Assembly (NCBI GenBank): GCA_030654395.1
Contig: JAURXM010000076.1
Coordinates: forward strand, 1-64,000
Reading direction: 5' to 3'
Length of the DNA stretch: 64,000 nucleotides
Source of the DNA: Aquabacterium sp.
GTDB lineage: Bacteria; Pseudomonadota; Gammaproteobacteria; Burkholderiales; Burkholderiaceae_C
Of this stretch, positions 9,324 to 20,499 are shown piece by piece (position 1 is the stretch's first letter; each line of letters opens with the position of its first letter). The notes under the pieces were generated by a model, which was not told the origin of the DNA, ran no database searches, and saw only the letters and a list, made by a program, of their open reading frames with translations. Made by a program: the position numbers and the translations under genes.

Positions 9324-10160
9324 ATGATTTTTCAACGCTTGATTTGGGCGGCGCTGGCTACCGCTGTGGTGGTGGGCAGTGTGCAAACCGGCGTGCAGCG
9401 TTGGCAAGCCGCGCCGCTGATTCTGGCCGCCGAGGTGTACGAGGCGCAAAAAGCCGAGGCCCCCGAACCGGTGACCCCCGCCGCGCATGTGCATTCCGAT
9501 GCGGCTGCCCCGCATGAACATGAACACGCGCACGAACATGGTGCTGCCAAAGAGTGGGAGCCTGAAAACGGCTTCGAGCGCATAGGCTGGACTTGGGTGG
9601 CCAATAGCCTGCACGCCTTCAGCATGGCGCTGCTGCTGTTTGCGGTGATGGGCGTGTGGCTCTACCAGCGTGGTGCTGCCGTTGGCTCTTTGACTTTGGC
9701 TGCTTGGGTGGCTGCGGCGGGCTTTGTCAGCCTGCACCTCTGGCCTTCGCTGGGCCTGCACGCCGAAGTGCCGGGCATGGAAGCCGCTCCATTGCAGGCC
9801 CGCCAGGTCTGGTGGGTGCTGGCCGTTGGCAGTGCGGCAGGCGCTTGCGCGGTGGCCGGATTTGTGCGTGCCTCTTGGCGCTGGTTGGTGGCAGCGGCCT
9901 TGCTGGCGCTGCCCTTTTTAGTGGGTGCACCGCAGTTGCAGGGTGATGCACTGCCAGGCTTTGGCCCCGAAGCCCGGGCCGCGCTGGAGCAGTTGGTCGG
10001 GCAGTTCATCTGGGCCACCACCTGGGTCGCGCTGTCGTTCTGGGCCAGCATGGGTTTGGTGGGCGGTTTGGCGTTTCAGCGCTGGGTGCGGCCTGGCCTG
10101 CTGGCTGTTTTGAAGGGTGCTGGTGTGGCCGATGTGGGGGCGGTGAACGCGGCTCGGTAA
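9324..10160 (+). CDS. cbtA: Cobalt transporter subunit CbtA
   Basis: MIFQRLIWAALATAVVVGSVQTGVQRWQAAPLILAAEVYE and FVSLHLWPSLGLHAEVPGM; multi-TM, His-rich loop. Confidence 0.88.
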   Translation: MIFQRLIWAALATAVVVGSVQTGVQRWQAAPLILAAEVYEAQKAEAPEPVTPAAHVHSDAAAPHEHEHAHEHGAAKEWEPENGFERIGWTWVANSLHAFSMALLLFAVMGVWLYQRGAAVGSLTLAAWVAAAGFVSLHLWPSLGLHAEVPGMEAAPLQARQVWWVLAVGSAAGACAVAGFVRASWRWLVAAALLALPFLVGAPQLQGDALPGFGPEARAALEQLVGQFIWATTWVALSFWASMGLVGGLAFQRWVRPGLLAVLKGAGVADVGAVNAAR

Positions 10161-10298
10161 GGGGTGTCGTATTCCGCGGGCGCATCCTGAACCATCCATG
10201 CAACAACGCCCCAGTGCGACATCGGTCGATCAGTCACAACCCGCAACCAGTTGGCGGACTGTGACACCAAAGCCACTTAGGCAGCGGCGTACCAAAAT

Positions 10299-11480
10299 TT
10301 GCCTTGGGCCATGACACCGCCCCACAAGCCCTTGTTCCTGCTCACGGGCTTGTGGGCCTGCCTGCCCCCCGTGGTCTGGCTGTGGCCTGGTGTGCTGCTA
10401 GACCCGGTGTTTTGGCACATGCACGAGCTGTTTTTCGGTATGGCAAGTGCTGCAATCGGCGCCTATTTGCTGACCGCCCTGCCACATTGGACGGGGAATC
10501 GGCCCGGGCCAATGGTGCTTTGGGTGCTCATCATTGCATGGATCGCGGGGCGCGGCGCGCAGGTGTTGGACACGCTGCACACGCCCGTTTTGGTTGGGTC
10601 AGCCCTTGCCTATCCAATGACGATGGCAGCCGTTCTGCTGTGCCCGGTTTTGCGCGCGCAGGCTTGGCGCAAAGTGTGGATGGCAACGCTGCCGTTGGGG
10701 CTTGGGGCGTCAGACGCGGCGCTATTGCTCGCGCATCGTCGGGATACTATGCCCGCCGCTGCGCCATACCTCCTCGTGCTGGCCTTTGCGTTGGTGATAG
10801 GGCTTATCGGCGGTCGCATCGTACCTGCGTTCACCCAAAGCCGGATCACGCAGCGCACCGGGACGAAAACGCTTCGAAGTGGCAAGTTTCTGGGCGGGCT
10901 TGCTGCGGCTGCGACAAGTTTGTCGATGCTGGGGCTTGCGGCCGACGGCGTACCAAGCTGGGCAGGTTGGGCGCTCATGTTAGCGGGCGTACTGCAAACT
11001 GTTCGTTTAGTCGGGTGGCAAAGTTGGGCAATCAAGGGGCAGCCCGATATCCTGATGTTGCATCTGGCATGGGCTTGGCTTGCGGCAGGCTTGGGCCTTT
11101 TCGGCGCTGCGTTGGTCTGGCCGCAGGCCATGTCGAAAACGGCTAGCATCCATGCACTTACCATGGGCGCGATGGGCTCAATGATCTTCGCAATCGCCGC
11201 GCGCGCGTTTATGACACGCGAAGCCGGGCGACTGGTGGTTGCTGCCGATTTGGCCGCGGGTTTCGCTCTGATTAGCGCCGCCGCAGCTTTGCGCGTCTTT
11301 CTTCCCGACCGGCTGGCGCTCGGCTACTCCGGGATTCAATGGGCGGCACTGTTCTGGAGCAGCGCATGGGCACTTTTCGTGGGGCGTATTCTGCACAACT
11401 GGCCCCGTCCGGTGCCGTTTCCGATCCTGAGCGCTGATCAGGGAAGGCGGGTACGCAGACCATCAAGCCCTATTTTGTAG
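10299..11480 (+). CDS. nnrS: NnrS-family heme/NO-related membrane protein
   Basis: PVFWHMHELFFGMASAAIGAYLLTALPHWTG, IGGRIVPAFTQSRI, MIFAIAARAFMTREAGR. Confidence 0.85.
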   Translation: MPWAMTPPHKPLFLLTGLWACLPPVVWLWPGVLLDPVFWHMHELFFGMASAAIGAYLLTALPHWTGNRPGPMVLWVLIIAWIAGRGAQVLDTLHTPVLVGSALAYPMTMAAVLLCPVLRAQAWRKVWMATLPLGLGASDAALLLAHRRDTMPAAAPYLLVLAFALVIGLIGGRIVPAFTQSRITQRTGTKTLRSGKFLGGLAAAATSLSMLGLAADGVPSWAGWALMLAGVLQTVRLVGWQSWAIKGQPDILMLHLAWAWLAAGLGLFGAALVWPQAMSKTASIHALTMGAMGSMIFAIAARAFMTREAGRLVVAADLAAGFALISAAAALRVFLPDRLALGYSGIQWAALFWSSAWALFVGRILHNWPRPVPFPILSADQGRRVRRPSSPIL

Positions 11481-11796
11481 CAGCGCATTCCACCTTTGGT
11501 AACAATGACCCGCATCGCAATAAGCGCAGCGTTTCTTTACGCCAACGCAGTAAATGCCGTCTTCAATGAAAAAATACTGATGCCCTCGCTTGACTTGGTG
11601 GGAAGCCCCTGTAGAGGGCTAGTGGCCTATTTGGCACATAAAAATCCACGTTGTCGCTGACGTATTTACATTCGGATTGGTACTCGAATCGTACAGCCCC
11701 ATCAGGCCAAAGCGGCAATAGCCGTTTTTGATTTATCCTTTCCAAAGCGGACGCTGGCTTGGGATGAGCCCATGAAAACGCAGGGATGAACGTACG

Positions 11797-14700
11797 TCAA
11801 GTCCGAGCGCAGAATGTCCCAAAGTCTTCCTTTTTTAGGGGGCGGCTGAAAAAGTACCCTTGATAAGAATAGCAACCGTTTGATTCCAGAAACTCTCTTT
11901 GCGCTTGAGTTTCCACGCCTTCAGCAATGACGTTGATGCCCAGTGTGTCACCCAGTGCAATAACGGTTCGGACAATGGCCGCATCGCTGGCATCCAACAG
12001 AATATCCCGTACAAAACCCTGGTCGATTTTGAGTTGATCGAGCGGCAAACGCTTGAGATAGGCCAGCGATGAGTATCCCGTACCAAAGTCGTCCAGAGAG
12101 AACGTGACGCCCTTGGCTTTCAGAGTATTCATTTTTCTAACGATACCGTCCAAGTCTTGTGCCAGCAGGCTTTCCGTAAGCTCCAGTTTGAGTAGTGCAG
12201 GGTTGGCACCAGACAACTCCAACTCCGACAGCACCTGGCTTACAAAGTCCGGGTGGTGGAACTGCTTGGCGCTGACATTGACAGCCACCGTCAGGCCAGC
12301 CGTTGCGGGCTCTGACTGCCATTGGGCCAGAGCCAAACAAGCAGTATGTATTACCCATTGCCCAATTTGCAAAATGAAACCGCTGTCCTCTGCGGCAGGA
12401 ATGAACTGCGCAGGTGAAACCAGACCTCGCTGCGGATGCGTCCAGCGCAACAGTGCCTCGGAGCCCACAACGCGACCCAGCCGGTCAACTTGAGGCTGGT
12501 ACACCAAGAACAATTCATTATTGTGAACACATTGGCGTAATTCACGTTCCAGCTCGGATTGCGCTTCGAGTTGGGCCTGCAGTTGCCCATCAAAAAAGCG
12601 GAACGTATTGCGTCCTTCGGCTTTGGCCGAGTACATGGCAGAGTCGGCCCGGCTGAGCAACTCATCAACCTTCATATCTGACCCGCCAAACAAGGCAATG
12701 CCCAGGCTGGCCGACGTGAAATGCTTATGCTGTTCTATCGTAAAACATTGCGCAAACGCCACAATAATCTTGCTGCACAACTCTTGAGCAGCCACTGATG
12801 CGCCAGCCTGGTCTCGACCCGCATCAGAGATGACGATCATGAACTCATCACCGCCTAATCGAGCCAGTAAGGCACCCGGGGGAATACATTGCTGAACCCG
12901 CAAGGCAACCTGCTTGAGCAATTCATCTCCAACTCGGTGCCCCCATTGGTCATTGATGCGCTTGAAGTTGTCCAAATCAAACAAAATGCCGGCGCTCAAC
13001 TTACTGCTCGATGTGTTGTCACGCAAAGCCTGATTTGCGAAGTCTAAAAACTGGGTTCGGTTGGGCAAGCCAGTCAGGGTATCGTGATAGGCCAAGTGCT
13101 GAACCTTGGCCTGAGATTTCAATTGCTCCGTGATGTCGTTGGCGAGAATAAGTACGGCGGGTCGTTCCTGAAAATCTATGGCGTGCGAGTTGATCTCAAC
13201 CTGTATCTTGCTGCCGTCCTTGCGCTGATGCGTCCAAACCTCGGAATTTGTTGAACGCTTGTCTATGTCCTTGGTTAACCGTGCTTCAAGCCTGATCAGA
13301 TCTTCAGCGGGCCGAATGTCTCGGATCGTCATCCGGGAAAATTCTTCTCGGCTGTAACCGTAACTGGTAACGGCAGCATTGTTCACTGACAAAAAGGCTA
13401 GAGTTTCGGCATCAAAAACCCACATCGGTTGCGGGTTGTTCTCAAACATACTGCGGTGGCGCATTTCGCTTTCACGCAAGTTTTCTTCGAATTTCTTGCG
13501 CTCAGTGATATCGCGCATGAATCCGGCGAATATCAGTTCGCCACCGATCTCCATGCTGCTGAATGCGATTTCAACCGGAAACTCGCGGCCGTCTTTGTGC
13601 CGTCCGATCGTTTCCACTGCCCGCCAGTCCATGGATCTTTGCCCGGTTTCCAGATGGCGTCGCATCCCTTTCATATGGCCGGCCGCCAGATGCTGCGGTT
13701 GCAGCAGGGCCAGACTATTCCCGATGAGCGCGGCCGGCGCGTGGCCGAAAACTTGTTGCAGAGCTGGGTTTGCGTAGCGAATGATGCTGTTGCGGTCCGT
13801 CAGCACGATTGCATTGGGGCAGGTCTCCCATAGCAGACGAAAGCGATCCTCGGTCTCGTCACGCGCCAGTTCGGCCCGCCTGCGCTCGGTGATGTCGCGA
13901 GTTAATAGTATGAAATGTGGCTCGACGTTACCGACCACCGGCATGACTGCTACCGACAGTTCAAACCAGGTCTCACCTTGCGGCAACGGCAAGGAATAGG
14001 TCGCCCCGGTGGACCACCCTTTAGTCGCGGCTTCTCTTAGAGCATTCATACAAACGTCGGTAGCTGCTGGTGGCAAAACGTCGGCAAAGCACTTGCCCAT
14101 GAACACTTCTGGCGGTGCGGCGAGCAAATCACTGCGGTGGGCGCGGTAACTGAGCACGCGCCCCTCGGTGTCTACCTCAAACAACAGATCGGGAATGGCG
14201 TCGAGGGTGGTTTGCAAATGGTCTTTGGCAACCCGCAAGGCTTCTTCGGCCAGCCTTCTGGCAGTGATATCGATATGTGACACCACCCCCCCTTGGCCTG
14301 CGGCCCCCAGTGGGGTGGCACTTAGGCTGAACCAGCGCTTTTCATCCGGTGAGTGGCAGGGGTATTCCAGCGTAAAGCTGGGCAGGCTGCCGCTGAGAAC
14401 CGCTTGTATGCCTTGGCGGGCGTCCAATGCCGTAGTGTCCGCCTCAGCGCCATCATCCGTCGCACACACTGCCAAATAGTTGCTGCCCACACCGGTGCGC
14501 GGCACAGCTTGTTCTGGCGCAAAACCGTTCTCATCGGCAAACCGTTGCCACGGTGCATTGACCGCCACGATCACGCCTTCGTGGTTAAGCACTGCAATTT
14601 CGGCGCTTACCGAATCCAGTATGGCGCGGCCAAATGTCTCACTGGCGCGCAACGCTGCCTCTGCCGCCTTGCGCGCGGTGATGTCGCTCGCCGCACCGAA

Positions 14701-16524
14701 CCACTCGCGCACGTTGCCGTGCGCATCGAGTATCGGCACCGCGCGCGACGCGGTCCAGCCGATGGAGCCGTCAGGTAGCAGCACGCGATGCTCGAGCGAG
14801 AAGATAGCCTTTTGCGCGATGGCTACGCCAATGGCCTGCCTGATGCGGGCGTGTTCGTCGGCCGGAATGTTCTGGTCCAGCCACGCCCAACCGGCGAGCG
14901 GCGTGTCGTTGCTGGCAACCAGCGCGCGGCCGTCCAGCGGGTGCATCACCGACCAGTCGGCCGACATGCGGTACACGATGTCGGACATGGCCTGCACCAT
15001 TGCCTTGAACTGCTGCTCGCTGGCGCGCAAGGCTTCTTCCACCCGGTATTTTTCGGTGACATCACTGAACACCAGCACCACACCCACGATGGCATGGGTG
15101 GCATCGCGGATGGGGGCGGCACTGTCGGCGATTTGGTACTCCTGGCCACCACGCGCCAGCAAGGCTGTGTGGTTGGCCAGGCCCACCACCTGACCATGTC
15201 CCATGACCAGTTGTACCGGGTTGACTGAAGGTAAGCGTGTCTCGGCGCTGATAATACGAAACACCTCCGTCAAGGGGCGACCCAGTGCGTCGGCCAACGG
15301 CCAACCGGTGAGGCGCTCGGCCACCGGGTTCATGCGGACAATCAAACCGCTCGCATCGGTGGCAATGACCGCATCACCGATTGAGTTGAGCGTGATGGCC
15401 AGGTTCTGCCGACTGTCTGTGAGCGCCGCTTCGCGCTGCGTCCAGGTTTGCACAATCTGGTTGAAGGCCGCCACCAGCTGGCCGATCTCGCCGGGCAGGC
15501 GCTCGGGCAGGAGCGTTGGAGTCTGCTCGGCATCGGCCAGGGCAACCATGGCCTCTGACGTGGCCACCAAAGGGGCGAGCTGGCGCCGCAACACCCACCA
15601 GATCAGCGCCCCGGTTATCAAGGTCAGCAGTAGCGTGGCCCGAAGCAGGTTTTGTTGAAGCTCATGCATCGGGACAAAGGCTTCTGCGGTGGGTAAGCCG
15701 AGCAGGATGTACCAGCCCCACGCAGGAAGCTGCTTCACCGAGGCCAACTGCTCCTCACCCAGCGCATTGACCAGCACCCCATAACCCTCGTAACCCGCGA
15801 TGTTGCGGTCCACATAACGTTGGATACCCGGCGCGGGCAGCACCTCCATGACGCGTTTCGGGTCAGTGGCCGTGATGATTTGCCGCGACTGCGGGTGAAT
15901 CAGCAAATACCCGCCCGTCTTGCCATACGAGTTGAGTCTCAGGTTATCCAGAAAACTGAGCTTTTCTAAATTGGTGACACCAACAAGCGCACCAATCACC
16001 TTGCCCTGGGCATCGCGTACGGGCACGGCCATGGCGAAAACGGGGGCTTTGAGCTGCTTGCCCATGACCGGTTTGCCAATGGCTTCCTTGCCCTGCTTGA
16101 GCGCTGCCAGCATGTAATCCCGGTCCATGAAATTGACGCCCACGCGATTGGCTGAGCGCGGCACGTCGGCCATGGCGGCGCCATCCAGGTCGGCCACCCA
16201 GGCGCCGCCATTGAACAGCACCTGTAGCAGGGGGCGCTGCTCCAGGCGGGCTTGCACGGCCGACGGGCTGCGCAGCAGGTCGGCATCCATCTCTTTGGCA
16301 ATGACGCGCAGGGCCTGCATGCGGGTGGTCATCTCCCGGTCGACCTGTTGGGCCATCGCTGTGGCCACCGAAAACTGCTGCTCGCCCAGCAGCCGCTCCA
16401 TACTAGCCTGCAGGCCGCTGCTGACATAGGCCGACATCGCCCAGATGCCCAGCACAAAAACCAGCAGCGTAAACGCCGTGGCGCGGGTCCTTAATGACTG
16501 CCAGGGGGAGAGTCTTGAAGTCAT
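11797..16524 (-). CDS. Membrane sensor with dCACHE-like sensor, HAMP, multiple PAS, GGDEF and EAL domains
   Basis: 1575 aa; LLARLGGDEF, GSEALLRW, KLELTESLL, DDFGTGYSSLAYLKRLPLDQLKID; repeated PAS segments (IVRMNPVAERLTGW, VFGHAPAALIG). Confidence 0.95.
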   Translation of the reverse strand: MTSRLSPWQSLRTRATAFTLLVFVLGIWAMSAYVSSGLQASMERLLGEQQFSVATAMAQQVDREMTTRMQALRVIAKEMDADLLRSPSAVQARLEQRPLLQVLFNGGAWVADLDGAAMADVPRSANRVGVNFMDRDYMLAALKQGKEAIGKPVMGKQLKAPVFAMAVPVRDAQGKVIGALVGVTNLEKLSFLDNLRLNSYGKTGGYLLIHPQSRQIITATDPKRVMEVLPAPGIQRYVDRNIAGYEGYGVLVNALGEEQLASVKQLPAWGWYILLGLPTAEAFVPMHELQQNLLRATLLLTLITGALIWWVLRRQLAPLVATSEAMVALADAEQTPTLLPERLPGEIGQLVAAFNQIVQTWTQREAALTDSRQNLAITLNSIGDAVIATDASGLIVRMNPVAERLTGWPLADALGRPLTEVFRIISAETRLPSVNPVQLVMGHGQVVGLANHTALLARGGQEYQIADSAAPIRDATHAIVGVVLVFSDVTEKYRVEEALRASEQQFKAMVQAMSDIVYRMSADWSVMHPLDGRALVASNDTPLAGWAWLDQNIPADEHARIRQAIGVAIAQKAIFSLEHRVLLPDGSIGWTASRAVPILDAHGNVREWFGAASDITARKAAEAALRASETFGRAILDSVSAEIAVLNHEGVIVAVNAPWQRFADENGFAPEQAVPRTGVGSNYLAVCATDDGAEADTTALDARQGIQAVLSGSLPSFTLEYPCHSPDEKRWFSLSATPLGAAGQGGVVSHIDITARRLAEEALRVAKDHLQTTLDAIPDLLFEVDTEGRVLSYRAHRSDLLAAPPEVFMGKCFADVLPPAATDVCMNALREAATKGWSTGATYSLPLPQGETWFELSVAVMPVVGNVEPHFILLTRDITERRRAELARDETEDRFRLLWETCPNAIVLTDRNSIIRYANPALQQVFGHAPAALIGNSLALLQPQHLAAGHMKGMRRHLETGQRSMDWRAVETIGRHKDGREFPVEIAFSSMEIGGELIFAGFMRDITERKKFEENLRESEMRHRSMFENNPQPMWVFDAETLAFLSVNNAAVTSYGYSREEFSRMTIRDIRPAEDLIRLEARLTKDIDKRSTNSEVWTHQRKDGSKIQVEINSHAIDFQERPAVLILANDITEQLKSQAKVQHLAYHDTLTGLPNRTQFLDFANQALRDNTSSSKLSAGILFDLDNFKRINDQWGHRVGDELLKQVALRVQQCIPPGALLARLGGDEFMIVISDAGRDQAGASVAAQELCSKIIVAFAQCFTIEQHKHFTSASLGIALFGGSDMKVDELLSRADSAMYSAKAEGRNTFRFFDGQLQAQLEAQSELERELRQCVHNNELFLVYQPQVDRLGRVVGSEALLRWTHPQRGLVSPAQFIPAAEDSGFILQIGQWVIHTACLALAQWQSEPATAGLTVAVNVSAKQFHHPDFVSQVLSELELSGANPALLKLELTESLLAQDLDGIVRKMNTLKAKGVTFSLDDFGTGYSSLAYLKRLPLDQLKIDQGFVRDILLDASDAAIVRTVIALGDTLGINVIAEGVETQAQREFLESNGCYSYQGYFFSRPLKKEDFGTFCART

Positions 16525-16538
16525 GCTTATGCCCTCAG

Positions 16539-16838
16539 TTATGGGTTGAGCAGAATGTGGTCCGGAATGCCGACCTTGCCACTGTCATGCAGCGGGGCCG
16601 ATCGGGCCAGCAACTCGATGTAGTGTTTGGTCAGTAGGTGCGCAAACCGCAGGTGCGTCTGGAGCCGCCGCGCCAACCGTTGCACATAGTCCTGGGTGCG
16701 CAGGAGGTGGGCCAATGCGCCCTCTCCTGAGTTTGCTGCCAACACGGTGTAAAAGGGCAGAAGCAAGTCGCTGAGTACCTTCAGGTAGTGCGGGTTGTCA
16801 TCCGTCAGGAGAATCGTTGGTTTTGAATGTGCCATCAC
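16539..16838 (-). pseudogene. Internally deleted response regulator: REC N terminus fused to HD-GYP core fragment
   Basis: MMAHSKPTILLTDDNPHYLKVLSDLLLPFYTVLAANSGEGALA joined to HLLRTQDYVQRLARRLQ...SAPLHDSGKVGIPDHILLNP*; phosphoacceptor Asp region and HD-GYP C terminus missing. Confidence 0.75.
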
Positions 16839-17281
16839 AGGTATTCATGCCACCTTTTTCGGAATGCGATTATCCGTTATCAATATGCCAGCTTGCGCAA
16901 ACGCCAGATGCATGCAATGTAGACCATTACTGAGGGTCTGTGGCGGATATCAACTTTTGCTAAGTACTATCCAAATGGTTGACGACCAGACGGTTGAATC
17001 CAAGCTCTGGAGGAGCCGAATCACGAACAGCTACTTCCGCATTGTGCGGTCGCCCCCAATTGGCTTTGGAACCGCGCCTAAGTGGCAAATTGGGCCACCC
17101 TAAAGCTGACTTTCAAAGCAGGTACACCTGTTTGATTTTCGGATTCGACATGCTGGAAAAGTATGGCTGGTAACGCGGCAAACATGAAGTCTACGACCGC
17201 CTGCTGACAGGCACCCCAGTGGACTTCCAGCAACCTTCCGTTCGCGAGTACCCGCAAACGCCCGCTTTGCAGACTGGTGCG

Positions 17282-18058
17282 TTACCAGGCCCGCGACCCC
17301 CGCCGCATCAAATACGTATCCATGATCCACCCATGCGCTGCCCGCGCGGCATGCCGCTGCGCCTGAATCCGTTCACCCACCTCGGCCAGCGGCCCCGCAA
17401 TGCAAATTTGCTGCGGCATGCCCAGATACGCCCCCCACCAGATCGTGATGCCCTCAGGTGCCAGGTGCTGAAAAGCGCAGTGCCCGTCCAGCATCACCGC
17501 CACGGTATCGGCGCTTTCTGGCCAGCCGTGGTCGCGCAGTTGGCGACCGGTGGTGATAGTGACGGGGGCGTTGATGTCGTTCAGCGCGATGGCGTGCGCG
17601 GCGGTCAGCGCTTGTAGTGCGGTGATGCCGGGCACCACCGATACCGCCAGTGGCAGTTGCAGTGCCAGGCGCTCGGCAATGCGCAGGGTGCTGTCGTACA
17701 GCGAGGGGTCGCCCCACACCAGCAGGGCCACGCGGCCGTCCGTACCGCGCGGTGGCAAGTGGGCGCGGATGGTGGTCAGCCACACCTCGGCAATGGCGTC
17801 ATGCCAGCGGTTTACGGCAGCAGGGTAGTTGGGATCATCAGCATCGCGCACCGGCATGTCAAAGCTCACTACCTGGGTGGCGGGGTTGGTCACCAATTCC
17901 TTGCAGAGTTGCAGGCGCAGCTCAGCCAGGTCCGCTTTGCCTGCGCCTTTGTGGGGTACCAAAATCAGGTCGGCCGCATTCAGCGCTTTGACGCCCTGGC
18001 GGGTCACATGGTCCGGGTTGCCGGTGCCGATGCCGACCAGGCAAAGGTCGATCCTCAT
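17282..18058 (-). CDS. cobF: Precorrin-6A synthase (deacetylating)
   Basis: [69 protein letters not shown]; start at 18058 rather than 18595. Confidence 0.92.
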   Translation of the reverse strand: MRIDLCLVGIGTGNPDHVTRQGVKALNAADLILVPHKGAGKADLAELRLQLCKELVTNPATQVVSFDMPVRDADDPNYPAAVNRWHDAIAEVWLTTIRAHLPPRGTDGRVALLVWGDPSLYDSTLRIAERLALQLPLAVSVVPGITALQALTAAHAIALNDINAPVTITTGRQLRDHGWPESADTVAVMLDGHCAFQHLAPEGITIWWGAYLGMPQQICIAGPLAEVGERIQAQRHAARAAHGWIMDTYLMRRGSRAW

Positions 18059-18852
18059 TCGGTGCCTGCAGGAAAGCGGGGGCTGGTGCCCAGCGGGCGG
18101 TAACGGCGGTCGTAGTCGCCCGCGTAGAGGCGACTGTGGGCAAAGTCTTGTTCGCCCAAGTTTTTGCCCAGGGTGTGGCCGACCAGAATCAATGCGGTGC
18201 GCTCCATGCCTTCGCCCACGGCGGCTTCGATGGTGGACAGGGTGGCGCGCACCACGCGCTCGTCTGGCCAGCTGGCACGCCAGACCACGGCCACCGGGCA
18301 GTCTGCGCCGTAGTGGGGACTCAGCTCGGCCACCACGCGCGGTAGCACGTGGATGGACAGGTGGATGGCCAGCACGGCCTGGGTAGCGGCAAAGTTGGCC
18401 AAGGATTCGGTGCTGGGCATGGCCGATGCGCGGCCTGAGGTGCGCGTGAGCACCACCGACTGGCTCAGGCCCGGCAGGGTTAGCTCGGCCTCCAGCGTGG
18501 CCGCTGCTGCTGCAAACGCAGGCACGCCAGGCGTGACGGTGTAGGCAATGCCCAGCGCGCGCAGGCCGCGCAGTTGTTCGCCCATCGCCGACCACACCGA
18601 CAAGTCGCCCGAGTGCAGGCGGGCCACGTCATGGCCAGCGGCGTGCGCGGCGCTGATTTCGGCCAATATCTGCTCCAGCGAAAGCGATGCGGTGTTGACG
18701 ATGTGCGCACCGGGCGGGCAGTGGGCCAGCACGCCTTCGGGCACCAGCGAGCCTGCATACAGGCACACCGGGCTGGCGGCAATGTAGTCGCGGCCGCGAA
18801 GGGTGAGTAAATCTGGGGCGCCAGGGCCTGCGCCAATAAAGTGAACGGTCAT
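18055..18852 (-). CDS. cobM: Precorrin-4 C11-methyltransferase
   Basis: [71 protein letters not shown]. Confidence 0.95.
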   Translation of the reverse strand: MTVHFIGAGPGAPDLLTLRGRDYIAASPVCLYAGSLVPEGVLAHCPPGAHIVNTASLSLEQILAEISAAHAAGHDVARLHSGDLSVWSAMGEQLRGLRALGIAYTVTPGVPAFAAAAATLEAELTLPGLSQSVVLTRTSGRASAMPSTESLANFAATQAVLAIHLSIHVLPRVVAELSPHYGADCPVAVVWRASWPDERVVRATLSTIEAAVGEGMERTALILVGHTLGKNLGEQDFAHSRLYAGDYDRRYRPLGTSPRFPAGTE

Positions 18853-19298
18853 GGTTGGATATTTTCAGAGAAAGCGATGGCTGCGGTCGCCAGGCGGTCG
18901 GGGCTGGTGCAGCGGGGGGTGAGCAGTTGGGCTTTGACAGGCAAAGCCTGAACGGTCATTGCTGCGGCGGCCAGCGCTGCGGCCTCTGCCACGCTGTGCG
19001 CGCCGTAGCGGGCGGGCACATGGGTACTGGGCGTGGCGGCTTGGCTGGCTAACTGTGGCAGGTTGACCGGGGTGATGGGTAGTTGCAATTCTGCGGCTAA
19101 TTGCAGCAGGGCGGGGTGGCTGGCTTTGTCGGCGGCCGTAGCCAGTGCGTTGAGGTTGATCGGCATACCGGGCGTGCTGGCAGGGCCATGGGCTTGCTGT
19201 GTTGCATCCAGGGCGGCGCTGAGCGCGGCATTCAGCGCGGCGCGCAAAGATGCCACATTGCACTGGGCCCGAAAGCCCAAGCCCGCCACCATCACCAT
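18849..19298 (-). CDS. cobE: CobE / CbiG C-terminal-domain protein
   Basis: [46 protein letters not shown], overlaps cobM by 4 nt. Confidence 0.85.
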   Translation of the reverse strand: MVMVAGLGFRAQCNVASLRAALNAALSAALDATQQAHGPASTPGMPINLNALATAADKASHPALLQLAAELQLPITPVNLPQLASQAATPSTHVPARYGAHSVAEAAALAAAAMTVQALPVKAQLLTPRCTSPDRLATAAIAFSENIQP

Positions 19299-19305
19299 GG
19301 CGCTC

Positions 19306-20499
19306 TCACAGCGTCACGCTCCACTGCACCACAGGGCGGCTAGGCTGCCAGCCGCGCATGCGGCCCAGGGGTGCGGCCTGTGCCAGTTCAATGCGCAGTA
19401 GCGCACCGCCGTGTTGGGCGTGCAGTTGCAGCAGGGTGGATTCGGTTTCCAGCGTCACGGAATTCACCACCAAGCGGCAGCCTGTGGGCGCTATGGACTG
19501 CAATGCTGTGAACAAAGCCATGTCAAAGCCGCCGCCTACAAAAATGGCCTGGGGCGTGGGCAAGCCTGCCAGCAGTGTGTGCGTGTTGTTGTGTGTGTCA
19601 CCCTGGTTCACGCTCAGGCGGTGGTCGATGCCAAAGGATGCGGCGTTGGCGCGGATGTTCGTCACCCGTTCGGCGTTTTGCTCGACCGCACTGGAGGTGC
19701 CGCCCGCCAAACACCACTCCACCGACACCGAACCCGAGCCCGCACCCAGGTCCCACAAGTGTTCGCCGGGACGCGGTGCCAGGGCGCTGAGGGTGAGCGC
19801 GCGGATGGGAGACTTGGTGATTTGCCCGTCATGGGCAAAGCCGCTGTCCGGCAGGCCAGGGGTGTTTGCAAGCCCCGGCGGGCCGACCACCTGAACAGCC
19901 ACTGCCACTGGGCTTTGGATGTCTGCAAAGTCAAGCCCGTGGGCGGGGCACTGGCGTATACGTTCACGCGGGCCGCCCAATGCCTCAAGCACCCACAGCG
20001 AAGATGAGCCATAGCCTTGCTGTGTGAGCCACTGCGCAAAGTCGTACACTGCCGGGCCATCGCGCAGCAAGCACAGCAGTTGCGCGCCGCCATGCAGGGC
20101 AGGGCGGGTGCGGGCAAAGGGCGCAGCGTGCAGGCCGAAGCAGTGCACCTGCTCCAAGCGCCATCCCAGACGGGATGCAGCCAGCGAAAAAGTAGAGGGA
20201 GCTGGAAAAGCCTGCCATTCGCCGGGCACCAAGTGGTTTGCCAAACTGCCGCCTGCACCAAACCAGAACGGGTCGCCCGAAGCCAGCACCACCACCGGCT
20301 GGCCGCGCAGGGCCAGCACCGGGGTTACATCAAACGGCAGCGGCCACTCACGGCCCCGGCCGCCCACACCGGCCAGCGCCAGATGCCGTGCACCGCCAAA
20401 CACGTGTTGCGCCTGGGCCAGGGCCGAGCGGCTACCATCGCCCAGACCATGCAAACCATCTTCACCGATTCCAATGATTGACAGCCAAGGTTCAGACAT
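19306..20499 (-). CDS. cobL: Precorrin-6Y C5,15-methyltransferase (decarboxylating)
   Basis: MSEPWLSIIGIGEDGLHGLG, VLASGDPFWFGAGGSL, HLWDLGAGSGSVSVEW; start reassigned to 20499. Confidence 0.95.
   Translation of the reverse strand: MSEPWLSIIGIGEDGLHGLGDGSRSALAQAQHVFGGARHLALAGVGGRGREWPLPFDVTPVLALRGQPVVVLASGDPFWFGAGGSLANHLVPGEWQAFPAPSTFSLAASRLGWRLEQVHCFGLHAAPFARTRPALHGGAQLLCLLRDGPAVYDFAQWLTQQGYGSSSLWVLEALGGPRERIRQCPAHGLDFADIQSPVAVAVQVVGPPGLANTPGLPDSGFAHDGQITKSPIRALTLSALAPRPGEHLWDLGAGSGSVSVEWCLAGGTSSAVEQNAERVTNIRANAASFGIDHRLSVNQGDTHNNTHTLLAGLPTPQAIFVGGGFDMALFTALQSIAPTGCRLVVNSVTLETESTLLQLHAQHGGALLRIELAQAAPLGRMRGWQPSRPVVQWSVTL

Noticed and set aside
17100-17281. Possible coding remnant GFDMLEKYGW*RGKHEVYDRLLTGTPVDFQQPSVREYPQT
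   Set aside because: Protein-like but short, stop-interrupted and not assignable to a family by eye.
17282-18595. 437-aa version of the cobF ORF
   Set aside because: The extra N-terminal 179 codons are the wrong frame of cobM; CobF begins at [13 protein letters not shown] (18058).
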